A DNA stretch of 64,000 bases, taken from Magnaporthiopsis rhizophila (taxonomy: Eukaryota > Ascomycota > Sordariomycetes > Magnaporthales > Magnaporthaceae). Both the position numbers and the translations under genes were made by a program. Positions 18,696-29,890 of this stretch are shown here, piece by piece. Within the stretch, counting starts at the first letter, position 1. The number at the start of each line of letters is the position of its first letter. The notes beneath the pieces are model-generated. The model worked only from the letters and a program-made list of their open reading frames with translations, did not search any database and was not told the DNA's origin. Where the stretch lies: positions 62,001 through 126,000 of the forward strand of contig PYSS01000012.1 of the NCBI GenBank assembly GCA_003049465.1, given 5' to 3'.

Positions 18696-20612
18696 TCAAG
18701 CCGCCACGCATTCCTTGATGGCCTTGCCCGCCGCCAATTCCGCCAGCATATCATCAGAAGCCTTCTGGCTGATGCTGAAAACGGACACGACGGGGAAGAC
18801 GCCCGGGATGCGGGCGAAGGAGCTGGCGTCGACGACGCGCAGGCCCGCGACGCCGCGCACGCGGAACTTGGAGTCCAGCACGGCCATGGGGTCGTCGTCG
18901 GCGCCGATCTTGTTGGTGCTGGTGGGGTGGTGGCCAAAGGTCTGCTTGTGGAGCCACTCCTCGTCCTCCTTTCCGCAGTAGCCCTGCGCGTCCGGGCCGG
19001 CCTTGCAGGGCGGCTCCAGCGGCGTTATGCCGACGCGCTTGTACACGGTCCTGATCCAGGCGATGGTGTCCTTCATGGCCGCCATGTCGAGCTCCGAGCC
19101 GGCCGCGTAGTGGTTGAAGACGATTTCCGGGGGGTCTTGAGGGTCTGCCGTCCGCAGCTTGACCCAGCCCTTGTTGTTGACGGAGCTGCCCTTCACCATG
19201 CTGACGCCGTAGACGCCCTGGGGCTCGGCGGGGAGCTGGCCGACCCTGTTGTCGGACGGCCAGAAGCCGCGGAAGAGGAAGCCGGGCCCGCCCATGAGGA
19301 ACATGTCGCGCTCGTTGTTGTGGGCCGGGTGCTTGGACCTCACCATGGCCACGCCCGCGATCCCCGAGCCGGCGTTGCCCTGGCCGACGATGGGCATCTC
19401 CTGGTTGTCCATCAGGTTCTGGCCCACGCCCGGCAGGTGCTTGACCACGGTGATGTTGAGCGACTCGAGGTGGGCGCGGTCGCCGACGCCGCTGAGCATC
19501 AGCAGCTGCGGCGAGTTGAAGGCGCCGCCCGACACGATGACCTCGCGCCGCGCCAGCACCGTCTTCTTGGTGCCCTTGCTCGCCGCCGTGTTGCGCACGT
19601 CGGCCCGGTACACGGACGCGCCCTCGAGGTACTCGACGCCCGTGGCGCGCGGCTGCCCGTTGGCGCCGCTGCAGGTGGACGACGACGACGTGTCGAACAG
19701 GACCTTTGTGGCGAGCGACCGCAGCGACACGACCAGCTTGGTGCCCGCCCGGCGCGACTCGGCCTGGATGTAGTCGCGCGAGCTGTAGCGGCCGCCGTTG
19801 GAGTACTGGTGGTTGACGAGCCCGTAGATGCTCTGCTCCTGGTCGCGGGTGGGCGAGACGGCGTTGGGGTCGCGCACCAGCAGGCTGCTCATGGGCGACG
19901 TCAGGTTGAGGTCGCGCGCGTACATGTCCATGATGCGGTTGCCGACCAGGGGCACGCCGTTGCGCGACTGCATCATGGTGCCCATCTGCGTCTGGAACCA
20001 GCCGTCGAAGCCGTGACCCGGCGTGCCCTTGGGCATGTAGTTGTTCTTCTCGATGCGCTCAAAAATCTTGCGCATGTTCGCCGCCTTCCAGCTCTCGTCG
20101 CCCGTCACCTCGTAGTGGTAGTTCCAGTCGCTGTCGCTCGGGAACCACGCGCACATGGCGTTGATCATGGACGACCCTCCCAGGGTGGCGCCTCGCGGGT
20201 AGTAGACGCCCAGGAGCTTGGATCCGGCGGGGGCTCCCGTCCTCCCGACCCAGTACTTGCCCTGGGGCGTCTTCCACGTCAGGTGGCTGTACTCGTTGTT
20301 CCGCGGGTCGCCGTCCGGGTAGTGCTTGACGAAGAAGTCCCACGCCACCGATGGCGAGTACGACATGCCGCCGCTGGGGTTCGGGCTGGTGTCGCCCGCC
20401 TCGAGAAGGAAGACAGAGTACCCAGCCTTGGCCAGGTTCGCGGCCAGGACGCCGCCTCCTGGCCCGCTGCCGACCACCACATAATCGTACGTGTCCGCAG
20501 CAGCAGCGCTAGCCGTTGGAGCCCCCGAGATAGGGGTGGCAGCCAGTAACCCAAGCGAAAGGGTACTCAGCAGGCCTTTTAGCGAGCCTCTTTTACCACT
20601 GCTTCCCAACAT
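18696..20612 (-). CDS. Secreted GMC oxidoreductase (choline/glucose dehydrogenase-like), 638 aa
   Basis: FAD-dependent alcohol or sugar oxidase/dehydrogenase, probably extracellular. I chose the ATG at 20612 because it puts a signal peptide at the N-terminus (basic MLGSSGKRGSLK, then LLSTLSLGLLAATPISG). The FAD Rossmann motif VVVGSGPGGGVLAANLA follows, then LLEAG, GMC signature 1 (RGATLGGSSMINAMCAW), signature 2 (SGGAFNSPQLLMLSGVG), and the C-terminal active-site region FGHHPTSTNKIG with the catalytic His, then MAVLDSKFRVRGV and LRVVDASSFARIPG. Length is normal for the family. It is a single exon. A TATA-like TATAAG lies about 120 bases upstream of the start. Exact substrate cannot be predicted. 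Confidence 0.93.
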   Translation of the reverse strand: MLGSSGKRGSLKGLLSTLSLGLLAATPISGAPTASAAAADTYDYVVVGSGPGGGVLAANLAKAGYSVFLLEAGDTSPNPSGGMSYSPSVAWDFFVKHYPDGDPRNNEYSHLTWKTPQGKYWVGRTGAPAGSKLLGVYYPRGATLGGSSMINAMCAWFPSDSDWNYHYEVTGDESWKAANMRKIFERIEKNNYMPKGTPGHGFDGWFQTQMGTMMQSRNGVPLVGNRIMDMYARDLNLTSPMSSLLVRDPNAVSPTRDQEQSIYGLVNHQYSNGGRYSSRDYIQAESRRAGTKLVVSLRSLATKVLFDTSSSSTCSGANGQPRATGVEYLEGASVYRADVRNTAASKGTKKTVLARREVIVSGGAFNSPQLLMLSGVGDRAHLESLNITVVKHLPGVGQNLMDNQEMPIVGQGNAGSGIAGVAMVRSKHPAHNNERDMFLMGGPGFLFRGFWPSDNRVGQLPAEPQGVYGVSMVKGSSVNNKGWVKLRTADPQDPPEIVFNHYAAGSELDMAAMKDTIAWIRTVYKRVGITPLEPPCKAGPDAQGYCGKEDEEWLHKQTFGHHPTSTNKIGADDDPMAVLDSKFRVRGVAGLRVVDASSFARIPGVFPVVSVFSISQKASDDMLAELAAGKAIKECVAA

Positions 20613-21419
20613 GGTGGTGGCTTGTGTCTTGCAACTTTCCCTTGGGCGGCTCGGTTGACTGGGCTGGGTCGGAATGCGAGAGGCTGAGCCGCGTGTGTAT
20701 GAATATCGAGATGGAAGTCCGGTCTCCGTTATTCTTATATGTACGTCCAGAGACACAACCCCGCCACCAAAGGCACGAAGGCCGTATGGTATTGTATCAC
20801 CAAACCGGACGCAGATGCCAAGGCGCGGTATGCCTCTTGGAAGAGGGGAACGTTGCGCTGACTGCACATTGACTAACTCCCACCCTACATCACAGTCCCG
20901 GCGGGACTAAGGAAATACCCATACGATCCGAGGGGATCGGAGGGTCGGCATTTCAGTGTGCCACCGACTCCTCATCGCATCGGCGGTATTGTCCTCTCCG
21001 CCGTGGGCCCGGCCAGATAAGTAATATCCACGTCTTTTATATTACCTTCCGTAAACTGCCTGGTCGATCGGCGGAGGCCCTCGCCATTGGCACCAATCTT
21101 TCCCTCTGCCACGCGCGCCACGGCAGTTTTTACGAGCGTAACCCCTCCAAGCCTCGCCTCTCCGATTTGTTCCTCTGGTCCATGTAAGCGCCAAGTCGGC
21201 TATTATGCTTGCCGCAAAATGCCATTCATATCCCTGGTCCCGCAGCTGGCTCCATCCGATCTTAACACTCTTTGTGATCGAACCCACATCCCTGCATACA
21301 CGTTTTTTTTTTCCTCTTACACGTGATCCATTGCAATAAAAACCCCTTACGGGGTCTGCCATGAAATAAAATGGAAATAGTGGATACGGGTTTCAAAGCC
21401 CATATTGGTACCCAAAACG

Positions 21420-21453
<34 letters not shown>

Positions 21454-21897
21454 GAGAGTCGCATAAAACGATCAAGGTACTTTATAGCATGCTAAGGAAG
21501 GGAGTGAGGTCGAGGTAGCAGCTAAGAAAACCAGAAAACTGGAAAACGATCGGGGACCAGGCAGGCGGGCATGATCCGGCGGATGGGTAAAACGAACAGA
21601 GTAGCAACGCAACGAGCAAGGTACAAAACCTAAACCTAAACCTAAGTGAACGGCGAAGAAAACAAAAGGCAGTAAGGAACCGGCGTCGTGGCAATGCTAA
21701 TTTGTGGTCCCGGAGGGGAGGACGACGGCTAGCTTATCGGGATGGAAGTGATGCACACACGAAAGCACGTGCTAATCGGTAGCCCGAAACAAGAGAAGGA
21801 AAGAAAACAAGGATAAAGGAACTCGACCAGTAGGAGGGAAGAAATGGAAATGCGGCCAAAGACTCGATACGACTTCGAATACAAACGAAAAGCAGCG
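20613..21897. other. Intergenic region between the GMC and C2H2 genes
   Basis: Holds the GMC promoter, a poly-T run at 21422-21451 and a short ACCTAA-type tandem (about 21625-21645, three copies of CCTAAA). No gene is recognised. Confidence 0.5.
21422..21451. repeat. Poly-T tract
   Basis: About 30 consecutive T, downstream of the C2H2 gene's 3' end. Confidence 0.9.
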
Positions 21898-22174
21898 CTA
21901 CGCCTGGATGCCATGGATGTCCTTTTCATGCTTGCGGAGGTTGTCCTTGCGGGTAAAGACGCGCTTGCAGAGGTCGCAGGGAAATCCCCCCTGCGGCAGG
22001 TTCGGCTGCCTGGCGGCCCAGGCCGGGTGGTATGCGCGGACGTGGCGAATCATGTCCCTCTGCTCCGCCGTGCGCCACCCGTTGCAGAGTGGGCTGAGCG
22101 GACAGATGACGGGCTTTAGGTGGGTTCGCATGTGCTTCCTGGATGTTTCCGCTCTTTGGTTAGGTAGGTTTCGG

Positions 22175-22225
<51 letters not shown>

Positions 22226-22974
22226 AATACGGCAGTTTTCCTATATGCCACTTTGCCTTGCAAAAGTCGAGGGCTGCTTCGGGAAGGTCGAGGAATACAT
22301 ATGCTGCGAACGTATACTCACTTAAAGTCGCGAAGGGTATCGTAGGATCCGGACTGGCAATCGGAATCGCCGCAGTCATACAGTCTATCTTCATTCTTGT
22401 GGGATTTGAAGCTGGGAAGGGGCTCCTCGTCAAATTTACCCTCGTAAACCGGATCGGCCATGCTTGCGCTGGTGGCGGAATCGTGGACGCCGGAGGAAGG
22501 GGCTGCTGGATCGGTGGCAGGGGTGAAGTGTTGGGTATGGCCGTACGCTTCGTGAGCAGCAGCAGTGGCGCCATATATATCCTGCGCCGGTGCCGCAGAG
22601 TACGACAGCGGCTGATGCCCAGTGAGGCCGTAAAGGCCTGGGTCCAGGGCTGGGATTGTGGGTGCCTGTTGACCACTGCTCTAAAAAGCAAGGTCGGCAA
22701 CCGGGTCGTGCTGCTGCTGCTGCTGCTGCTGGGCATGATCCATTGGCATGGCGGTAACGGGATCCATCGGCCATGTGGAAGGTGCTGTGGTGGTCCCTGA
22801 GAAGCCAGTGTCACCTCCGTAGGCCGGCGTCTGGCCTTGGGCATAAGCGTAGTGGAAGTTTTGCTCCTGGTACCCCTGATAGTATCCCCCAGGGTCGTTC
22901 TCGTCGGCCCACTCGTCGCTCTGCTGCTGCGCGTCATGGCTGGCGCCACGGCGGTGACGGCTGGGGTGTGACAT
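21898..22974 (-). CDS. C2H2 zinc-finger protein, about 271 aa if spliced as proposed
   Basis: Probable nuclear DNA-binding protein. The start (22974) gives MSHPSRHRRG, then a Gln/Tyr/Pro-rich region. The last two exons are 22322-22680 (at least) and 21898-22138, joined over a 183-nt intron (22139-22321, donor GTGAGT, phase 2) that contains a (GT)20 tract. The join rebuilds a finger (DCGDSDCQ...LRDFKKHMRTH). A second Cys/His unit (VICPLSPLCNGW...HVRAYH) follows, and a canonical C-terminal finger (FPCDLCKRVFTRKDNLRKHEKDIH). In the first exon a TAG at 22681-22683 lies in the same frame as the downstream coding sequence and is preceded by ttgcttttt, so it may be an acceptor. Candidate introns are 22681-22758 (GTTACC donor), or a longer one from GTGACA near 22817 to a CCCAG near 22640. 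A real nonsense codon is not excluded. Confidence 0.75.
22178..22219. repeat. (GT)20 microsatellite inside an intron
   Basis: About 20 uninterrupted GT units, reading AC on the coding strand of the C2H2 gene, within the 183-nt intron that splits the first zinc finger. Confidence 0.95.
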
Positions 22975-24278
22975 GGTCGAGAAGGAGGGTGGTGTTGAGG
23001 CGATTACAAGTGGAGACGGCGTATAGCTGGATGATCTGGAGGCGTCTGCTTGGAGGTGACGGACGGGAAGGGTTGGGAATAGACGTATAAGTGTTGATCG
23101 CACGAGGCAGGAGCGGATATGCTGACTTGCAACTATCAGGCTGGGCAAAACAGCAAACACTTGGAGATGGCCAGGGCTTTGTCAAATGTTGTGCCTTGAG
23201 AGCAGGAACATCACCACCCCTCCCACGACGGAGACCTCCAACGACGCCTTTTATGCCTGCCCAAGCGGAGGAAGTCCTGAGGGCCTCACTGATCTCTATG
23301 ACAGCGGCCAAAGTAGACAAAACAGGCCGCCTGCTGCGGGCGGCGGCTGCTGCTGCATGGGAGTTTGCCGCAGGTCCGCACGTCTGCCTTGGGAAGCCGG
23401 TGGGCCTCCGCGTGCGCGTATGGGTTTTAGACAGAAGCTTCTGGCGAAGGGGCTTGTACACTGCGCTGCCAGGGCGCGTCGCCGTCACGGGTCGGGTGAA
23501 GCCAAGTCGACACAGTCTCAAGCTCAGGGGTACGCACTGTACAAGTCCGTGGGGCCGACCCTCGAATCCGCGGAGGATGGCGTCAAAACGCTAAACAAAT
23601 TGCACTGTGTGCGGTCGCGAGAAGGGCCAGCGACGATTGGGCGTGGGCGTGGCACGCAGACGGGCCGGATGGTATGGAGTTGGTGGGCTGCTCGGACACA
23701 CAAGGCCTCATTTTTCGAGGCCCCGGGTCTCTCGAGCTCTGCCAGCAAGTCGTGGGCAGGCTGAGGGCCGGAAACCTTGATCAACTCGTGTCTGCCCAGC
23801 CAAGGTTGACTGCAGCCAACATCTGCGGCAGGCCCACCAGATGCAGGCGGCCGCCCCGCGCAGCCATCCATTCATTGGAGAGAACTTGGAGGCCTTCCCG
23901 CAGACGCGCACCCGCGCGTTTCCGCTTGTGTGGCTCGAATGAGGACGTGGTTCTGAGGCCGGACGGGGCCTCAACAGCCCGGCTGGCTGCGCAAAGACAA
24001 TGCGCCTCCCGACGCCCGACTACCTCTATGTTCGACTTGTTGACCGAGTCTACAAAAAAAACACTAGATGGCCGCCCTTTTTTCCTCTCATCTCGACATT
24101 CCACAAGGCGCCGCCCCGAACCCAACTGCCCTCCAAGCAGAGTTTCCCGTTGTTACCATTGTCCATATCAATTGATCAGTCGGGACTAGTTCCCTTCTCC
24201 TCAGATATTTACCCCCTAGATTTTCCCTGACATCCCCACGCCTATCACACTGCGCTGCCCCTACCACTCCCACTAGCA
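22975..24278. other. Divergent intergenic region
   Basis: About 1.3 kb between the starts of the C2H2 gene (minus) and the deaminase-like gene (plus). Long frames on both strands show no family signature. It is presumed to carry both promoters; a pyrimidine-rich leader precedes 24279. Confidence 0.5.
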
Positions 24279-26186
24279 ATGCCTGCTTCCAAGGCCAAAA
24301 AGCCACCCAAGGCCGCTGCCGGCCCCTCCAGTCCAGGCCGAATGGCGACGTCGCCCGCTCCTCTGGGCAAAGGGCCCAGATTCGACCAGTACGGGAGGCT
24401 GATGCATCGCTTCTTCGAGCCCCTGATTCTGCTCCATACCCTTGGCAAAACTAGAGGCGTACACAGCCCAGCCTCTGTCGAAGAAGGTTCAATCGAGTTT
24501 ACACGCAAGACCTTCCTTGATGATTTGTCGTATATATGCGACTTTGAGAAGGGAGGTCAGACGACCGCCGCCGTCGCCATTGAAGCCGATTCAAATCGTT
24601 ATGTCTTCTGGTTCGCTCTCAACAAGAGCTCTTCCAAGATCAAGACCTTTCTCGAATCAACCCTTGATATCATCAGCGGGAGCATCCGGGCTACCAACGC
24701 TCAAGGCCAAGGGGTGGTGAGGAACGAGTTTGTCGCGAAGCTAACACGGCACTGCTTCGAGCACGCAAGAACCAGAGTCAAGGAGGAAGTCAGGCTGCTT
24801 CGTGGATATATAAAGGGTTGCAGGAGCTTCCTTGCTCAAGAGCCCGGCAAGTTCTACCCTGATCACCACGTCCTGATTGTTAGGCCCGTGGCCCCCAAAG
24901 AACCGCCCATGCTAATGTTGTGAGAAAAACACTAGATGCCGAGCTGGCCAGCTGGCTCAGCCGATTCCAAGAGGGTGATGACAGTGAAGTCTGCTCATTG
25001 GCCTTTGAGCGCCGACAGTCTGAGAAGATGGCCGACATCAGGAACAGGGGCCGGCAGAGCCGTTTCAGCTCCGGGGCCGTGTTGGACATGAAGTTCAACA
25101 ACAATCCCTTTGCTGCGGTGCACCACTTCATCGGGAGAATCGCCCATCACGTGCGCGCGCCGAAGCGGCTGGTGGAAAACGCTCAGTGCTTCGAGCAGGT
25201 GTTGGACAGCAACTACGTTGTCTGCCGGGTTCCCATCCTTAAGCGGGTGCCTCCTCCACAACCAGACGGTATGACGAATCTTCCTTCGATTCTGAACCGA
25301 ATGGGAGTGAAGGACGAGGAAACCACCGAGGCGCTGATGGAGCTCGACAGGATGCATGGCATCCAGGAGCGCGTGCTGATGGAGTACCAAAACTCCAACT
25401 TCGAGCCCACAGTGCACGCCGAGATCCACATCCATGAACATTTCTTCAACGCGCCCGGCGGACAGAAGAACTTCGCTTTTGACTTGCCGGTGATCGGCTG
25501 CAGCAAGCCGGCCTGCTACTGCTGCAAGCTTTACATCAAACACCATCCCGCTCGCTGTGTCGAACCCGAGTCGCATGAGAACGTGTGGCTCAAGTGGAGC
25601 CCGCCGGCACTCCCCCGGGGTCATCTCGATGCTGGATTCGTGGGACAGCGCGCAGTCCTGCAGAAAATGATTGAGGAAATCCGCCGGTCAGCGGTGGAGC
25701 AGATCCAGGCGCGGCGCGGCCCAGGAAACAGTCACCCCGACTCCACCACGGGCATCACAAAGCTCACCCGGCCGAACCTTGCTCGAGCTCGTGGTGTCGG
25801 GCCAGGCCTCGCTGCTCTGAGCATCCGTAGGTCGCCGTTCGCCGTCCATGGCGGCACTCCCATTACACTTTAAAGGCTCCGCTTAGCTAACCTCTCCCCT
25901 GCTGTTCCCATTTCTAGAAGAAAGCCCGGTCGAGTATCAGCACTGGGACGGAGGAAGCGAATATGGCGAGGACGGGGACACCGTGCACAACCCGTCTCGG
26001 CCTGGCTCTTCCGCCGGATCCGAATCGTCCGAGATCCCAAGCCGGAGCAGCCTGGACTTTTCCCCCAGCCCCGCAAGCCACAGCCCAAGCGCCGAAGTGG
26101 AAGAGTCTTATGCCGACTCGGATGACGATGACGGGGGCGGCGTTCTTCTCTTTAAGCCACGGCAGCAGAATTGGCCTCGTGTTTGA
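24279..26186 (+). CDS. OTT_1508-like deaminase-fold protein, about 583 aa, three exons
   Basis: A predicted zinc-dependent deaminase-fold protein. Exon 1 starts at 24279. The last intron is clear: 25827-25917, GTAGGT donor, CTAAC branch, CTAG acceptor, phase 1. It adds a terminal exon 25918-26186 with an acidic, Ser-rich tail. The first intron is less certain: donor GTGAGA at 24920 with acceptors at 24960 or 24984, both in phase. Exon 2 carries the deaminase signature, HAE in TVHAEIHIHEHFF and the zinc Cys pair in IGCSKPACYCCKLYI. This fits the fungal OTT_1508-like family, described as related to deaminase domains of bacterial polymorphic toxins. Nothing in the sequence shows the substrate, which could be a nucleotide, a nucleic acid or something else. 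No signal peptide is seen. Confidence 0.85.
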
Positions 26187-26555
26187 GGGATTTTCCACCC
26201 TCGTGGCTTGGGAATCTTCATGTGAACTTGTTTTGCTTTTCTTTATAGTGTTGAGGGATCTACATTTGGATGAAATAACACTGTTGACGAAAAAGTCGTG
26301 ACGACCAACCAGAGTTTTATAGGAGGCAGAGAAGTTGCAAATCACTACTGATAGCACTTGCCAAGCCAAATCCTCCTCGCAATGAAAGAGCAGATACCAG
26401 ACGATGTGATGTAACTAAGCAAGCACAACACCAAACACCCTGAAGACCGATAGCCCAGGCCAGCAGGTTCAGGTGTACCGAGATAATCCGTTACTCCACG
26501 GGAAATCAGATTATAAAATAAAAAACCGATCCAGCTAATTATAATCCCACCAGGA
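26187..26555. other. Convergent intergenic region
   Basis: 3' flanks of the deaminase-like gene and the rhodopsin-domain gene. Nothing else is recognised. Confidence 0.5.
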
Positions 26556-28474
26556 TCATGGTGCAAAGTCGCTGCTCACGCAAGTCCGCATGCCCCTATC
26601 CTCGGGCGCATCCAGCTTGGCGGGCGGAGGAACCCTCACGACATCATCCTCCACCATTGTCAGTTCCGGGTCGGTGACAGAAAGCGGCTTGGGTTGCCGC
26701 TCATACCGGACGCTAATGTGCGTCTTACAGACAATGGTCTTCGTCCCGTCCAGCGAGGGCTTGCTCTCGCCGACGACCGGAACAGCAGCAGCAGCAGCAG
26801 CAGCCTTTCCTCCCGGGCCGGCCAGGTTCGAATCTCCAGCTTCGTTGACTAGAGTGATAGTAGTCCCGGCCTCTCGCGTGGAAACGCCGTCGCCGTTGTC
26901 GCCGTCGTCATCAGCCATGCCCACCAGCTTCTCTGATCTGCAGCAGGTCCCGACGGTGCCGAAACGGCGGGTCCCTCCCGCCCCGAGCGAGAGCTGGGAC
27001 GACGAAGGAGCGTCGCTGAACCGCCGGCGCGAGCGACTGGCGCGCCCGGCCTCGATCGCGTGCTGGATCGGGGACCAAGCGCTGAGGCTGGTCAAGGTGT
27101 AGCGGTCGCCGACGCAGGCCAGCCGGGTGGCGGCCGTCGAGGAGCCGCCGCCGCCACCGCCGCCTGGGAACCAGGTGCGGGCTAAACCTCTGAGGGCGGG
27201 GACGCAGGCGCACATGATGGCCAGGGCGGTCTCGAGGTTGGACACGACGAAGGCGATGTTGTAGCTCGAGTCTGGATTTCTGAGTCGGCGCTGGACCTCG
27301 AACAGGTTTTCGGAGAAGAGGCGGTAGAAGTAGTAAAGCCTGACCGCGCTGACGATGGTCACTCTGAAGTTGCTGTCAGAAAGCACTGCTATCTTTTAAA
27401 CCTTTTTTTTTTTTTTTTTTTTTTTTTTGCACAACAAAACTTACAGCGAACCGAAGCAGAAAACAGCCAGAACAGCAATCTTCAGCTTTCGAGCCATTTG
27501 CAAATCGAGGAAAACCCAGAACGGCAGGGCCAGGACCAGAACGTCGGTCAAGATGGAGATGGCGGCGGCCGATATGTAGAAACGGCCGATGGACGGGATG
27601 CAGCTCCCTTTTACGCGGGGATCCCAGTACCGCCGGACGGGCAGGCATTGGAGCATGGCCGTCAAGGTGGTGGCGACCATGGCGGCCAGGTTGAGGGCGT
27701 TCACGGCGTGGATGGCGTGCTTCGTGCCGCGCTTCTGGCGGCCCAGCTTCAGGAGGAAGAGCAGCATCGAGGTCTTGACCAGGGGCAGGATGGGGTGGTA
27801 AAAAACCTGGGCTAGGTAGTCCCAGCGCCGTGCCTCGGCGTAGTCAATCGGTGGGATGTCCCGGACGTGGACGCCGATGTAGGCCGTTTTGGCGACTGAG
27901 GTTCGGGTCAGCAAGCTTGCTATTATTTCATCTTTTCTTCAACATAAGACGCACACATGTAACTCGCCACAGTCATCGGAACCATTGTCACCTGTTGAGG
28001 CGTACCGTTCGTTAGCCGAGCTGAGCTGACGTCAGGAGCAACAGAGCCGGGAAAGAGGAACAGACACCCACCATGGATGCGCAGATAAACATGTCGTCTG
28101 TCAAAGCCAGCGGCAGAAACCGCGAATCTGTTAGCGGGATCGGTGCATCCTTTTGCGAAGCACACTCATGTTGGGTACACACCCAGCCACAACTGCCTCG
28201 CCCTTGCACGGCTATAAACCCTGAGGCAGACAAAGATGAACGCAAGCGCCGGGAGGATCACCATGATGGCCTTTGCGAACTGCTGCAGTCGAGTGGTCGG
28301 GTTCGGGTTTCCGCTCCAGGCGACAAACCCGGACAATCGTGCCATGTCGGCCGGCGACAGATACCGACCCTCAAGGGGAGACTGAGGGAAATGCATGTTG
28401 GGCAGCCAGACTGGACTGGAATTCTTGACCACCCAGGTATCTATCTGGCCACATGGCATGGTGGGAAATTCCAT
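26556..28474 (-). CDS. Rhodopsin-domain integral membrane protein (PTH11/SAT4-like), about 550 aa, five exons
   Basis: Predicted seven-helix plasma-membrane protein of the large fungal rhodopsin-domain family, often linked to sensing. Exons: 28183-28474, 28072-28127, 27955-27991, 27445-27895, 26556-27372, with all phases consistent and good donors (GTGTGT, GTGGGT, GTGCGT, GTAAGT). Landmarks: MVILPALAFIFVCLRVYSR, LTDDMFICAS, HVRDIPPIDYAEARRWDYLAQVF split into the usual blocks, PLVKTSMLLFLLKL, LPVRRYWDP, SIGRFYISAAAISILTDVLVLALP and VRLYYFYRLF. A long cytoplasmic tail with Ala runs and Ser/Thr-rich stretches follows. The third exon is only 37 nt. The last intron (27373-27444) contains the homopolymer at about 27403-27428. 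The ligand is unknown. Confidence 0.9.
27403..27428. repeat. Poly-T tract inside an intron
   Basis: About 26 T on the plus strand (poly-A on the coding strand) within the 72-nt intron 27373-27444 of the rhodopsin-domain gene. Confidence 0.9.
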
Positions 28475-29817
28475 ATGTATTTAAATGTTTGCCCGTCGTC
28501 GTCTTTGCTCGCCTCACCACATCTTCCATGACATGATCAGCGCATCTCCTGTTTTGGGCCAACGGAGGACCAATCCGTTGGCAGAGAAGCCCGAGCTGAT
28601 TCCAGATTCAGACCGACAATGCCGCTTGCGTGGTTGGATATCAACAGCCTCATTGATGCTGAAACGGCAACAGACGGCTTTCTCGAACAAATCCGTGGCA
28701 CGCGTCACGGAAAGTTCCAAAAGCGACGGAGCGGGCCTCAGTCAAGCCGGAATGAGTTGCCCTGTGCGTTTGTCTCTGTGAACCGGCCGTCTCCTCCGTC
28801 TTTCCATTGCCTCCATCGGGTTATAGGGGTCCGGTGGCTCGCCCGTTGGAGCCTCAGAATGTCTCGGGACGGCGAGGTATGGGGAAAATGCCTGGCAGTT
28901 GCTTTGGGATTGTTCTGTAATCGATTAGTCGGCACTCCGCGCAGCAGGGGAGTTATGCCGCCACCCGAGCCTCACAAAGCCGTTCTTTACGTACGGAGCG
29001 TGTTGTCAGGGAGCCAATCCCCATGTCTCACGTCAAAACGTTGGGAATGTTTGGAAGAGGCTTATCACTCCCGCTCCGTCTACGCATCTTATCGATAGGC
29101 CCCAAACTTACAATACCTACCTAGGTACCCGACTGAGGGTGGTGAAGGAGGATGGTCACATGACCAGACACACCGCGTGACTCGACTCGCCCCTTTCCCT
29201 GTCCTAGCCACACAAACATGGTGACAAAGGCGTCAAATGCATGAGCTTGCTGCGACAAATTCATAGGAAAAGACGCGACATTCGATTGCCTCTCTCTCTA
29301 ATTATGGATTTTGCCCTAGGACCTCGCTTGGTCATGCCATTTCAGTCTTGGCCAAGACCTCCCCCAGACTATGCAACATCACAGTACCCTCAAGGGGTGC
29401 CCCGGCCAGCCCCGATTCCCCACACGATATTTTTTTATCGGGCCGTCGTGCAGTTGCCCAAACGGGCACTTGGATCTTGCACGGGATGCTACGTCTGGTT
29501 CCAAACCCTGGGCCGCTTGGACAGGGTCCATCCGGGTTGGCAAAACAAAAGATGCATTTTTCGTCTGACATTGGCTCGCTGGGACCGGAAATAGAAGTGA
29601 GGGAGGGACCTTGACAGCAAGCGAAGACTGTCCCCAACATGGGTCGTCGTTTTGAGGGAACTACCTAGTTCCGAGCGTCATCGCCTTCTCTCGTTGTGCA
29701 TAAATAGTCGGGCTCTAGTACCTCACGTCCACTCATTCCGTTCCATCTCTCACCCTCAGCAACATCCTCCTCTTCACCTCTTTTCCTTAGTCTCTTTTCA
29801 TTTTGTCTTTTTTCTTT

Positions 29818-29890
<73 letters not shown>

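Noticed and set aside
18927..20549. 540-codon open frame on the plus strand
   Set aside because: Antisense shadow of the GMC oxidoreductase. It is Arg/Ala/Val/His-rich, with no domain, and arises from high GC at third positions.
21255..21300. Possible tRNA B box (GGGTTCGATCACA on the minus strand)
   Set aside because: Only about four T-stem pairs form, no A box is found at the right spacing, and no acceptor stem can be drawn.
21622..21645. Telomere-like CCTAAA tandem
   Set aside because: Only three copies, and the unit is not the fungal CCCTAA. There is no other subtelomeric sign.
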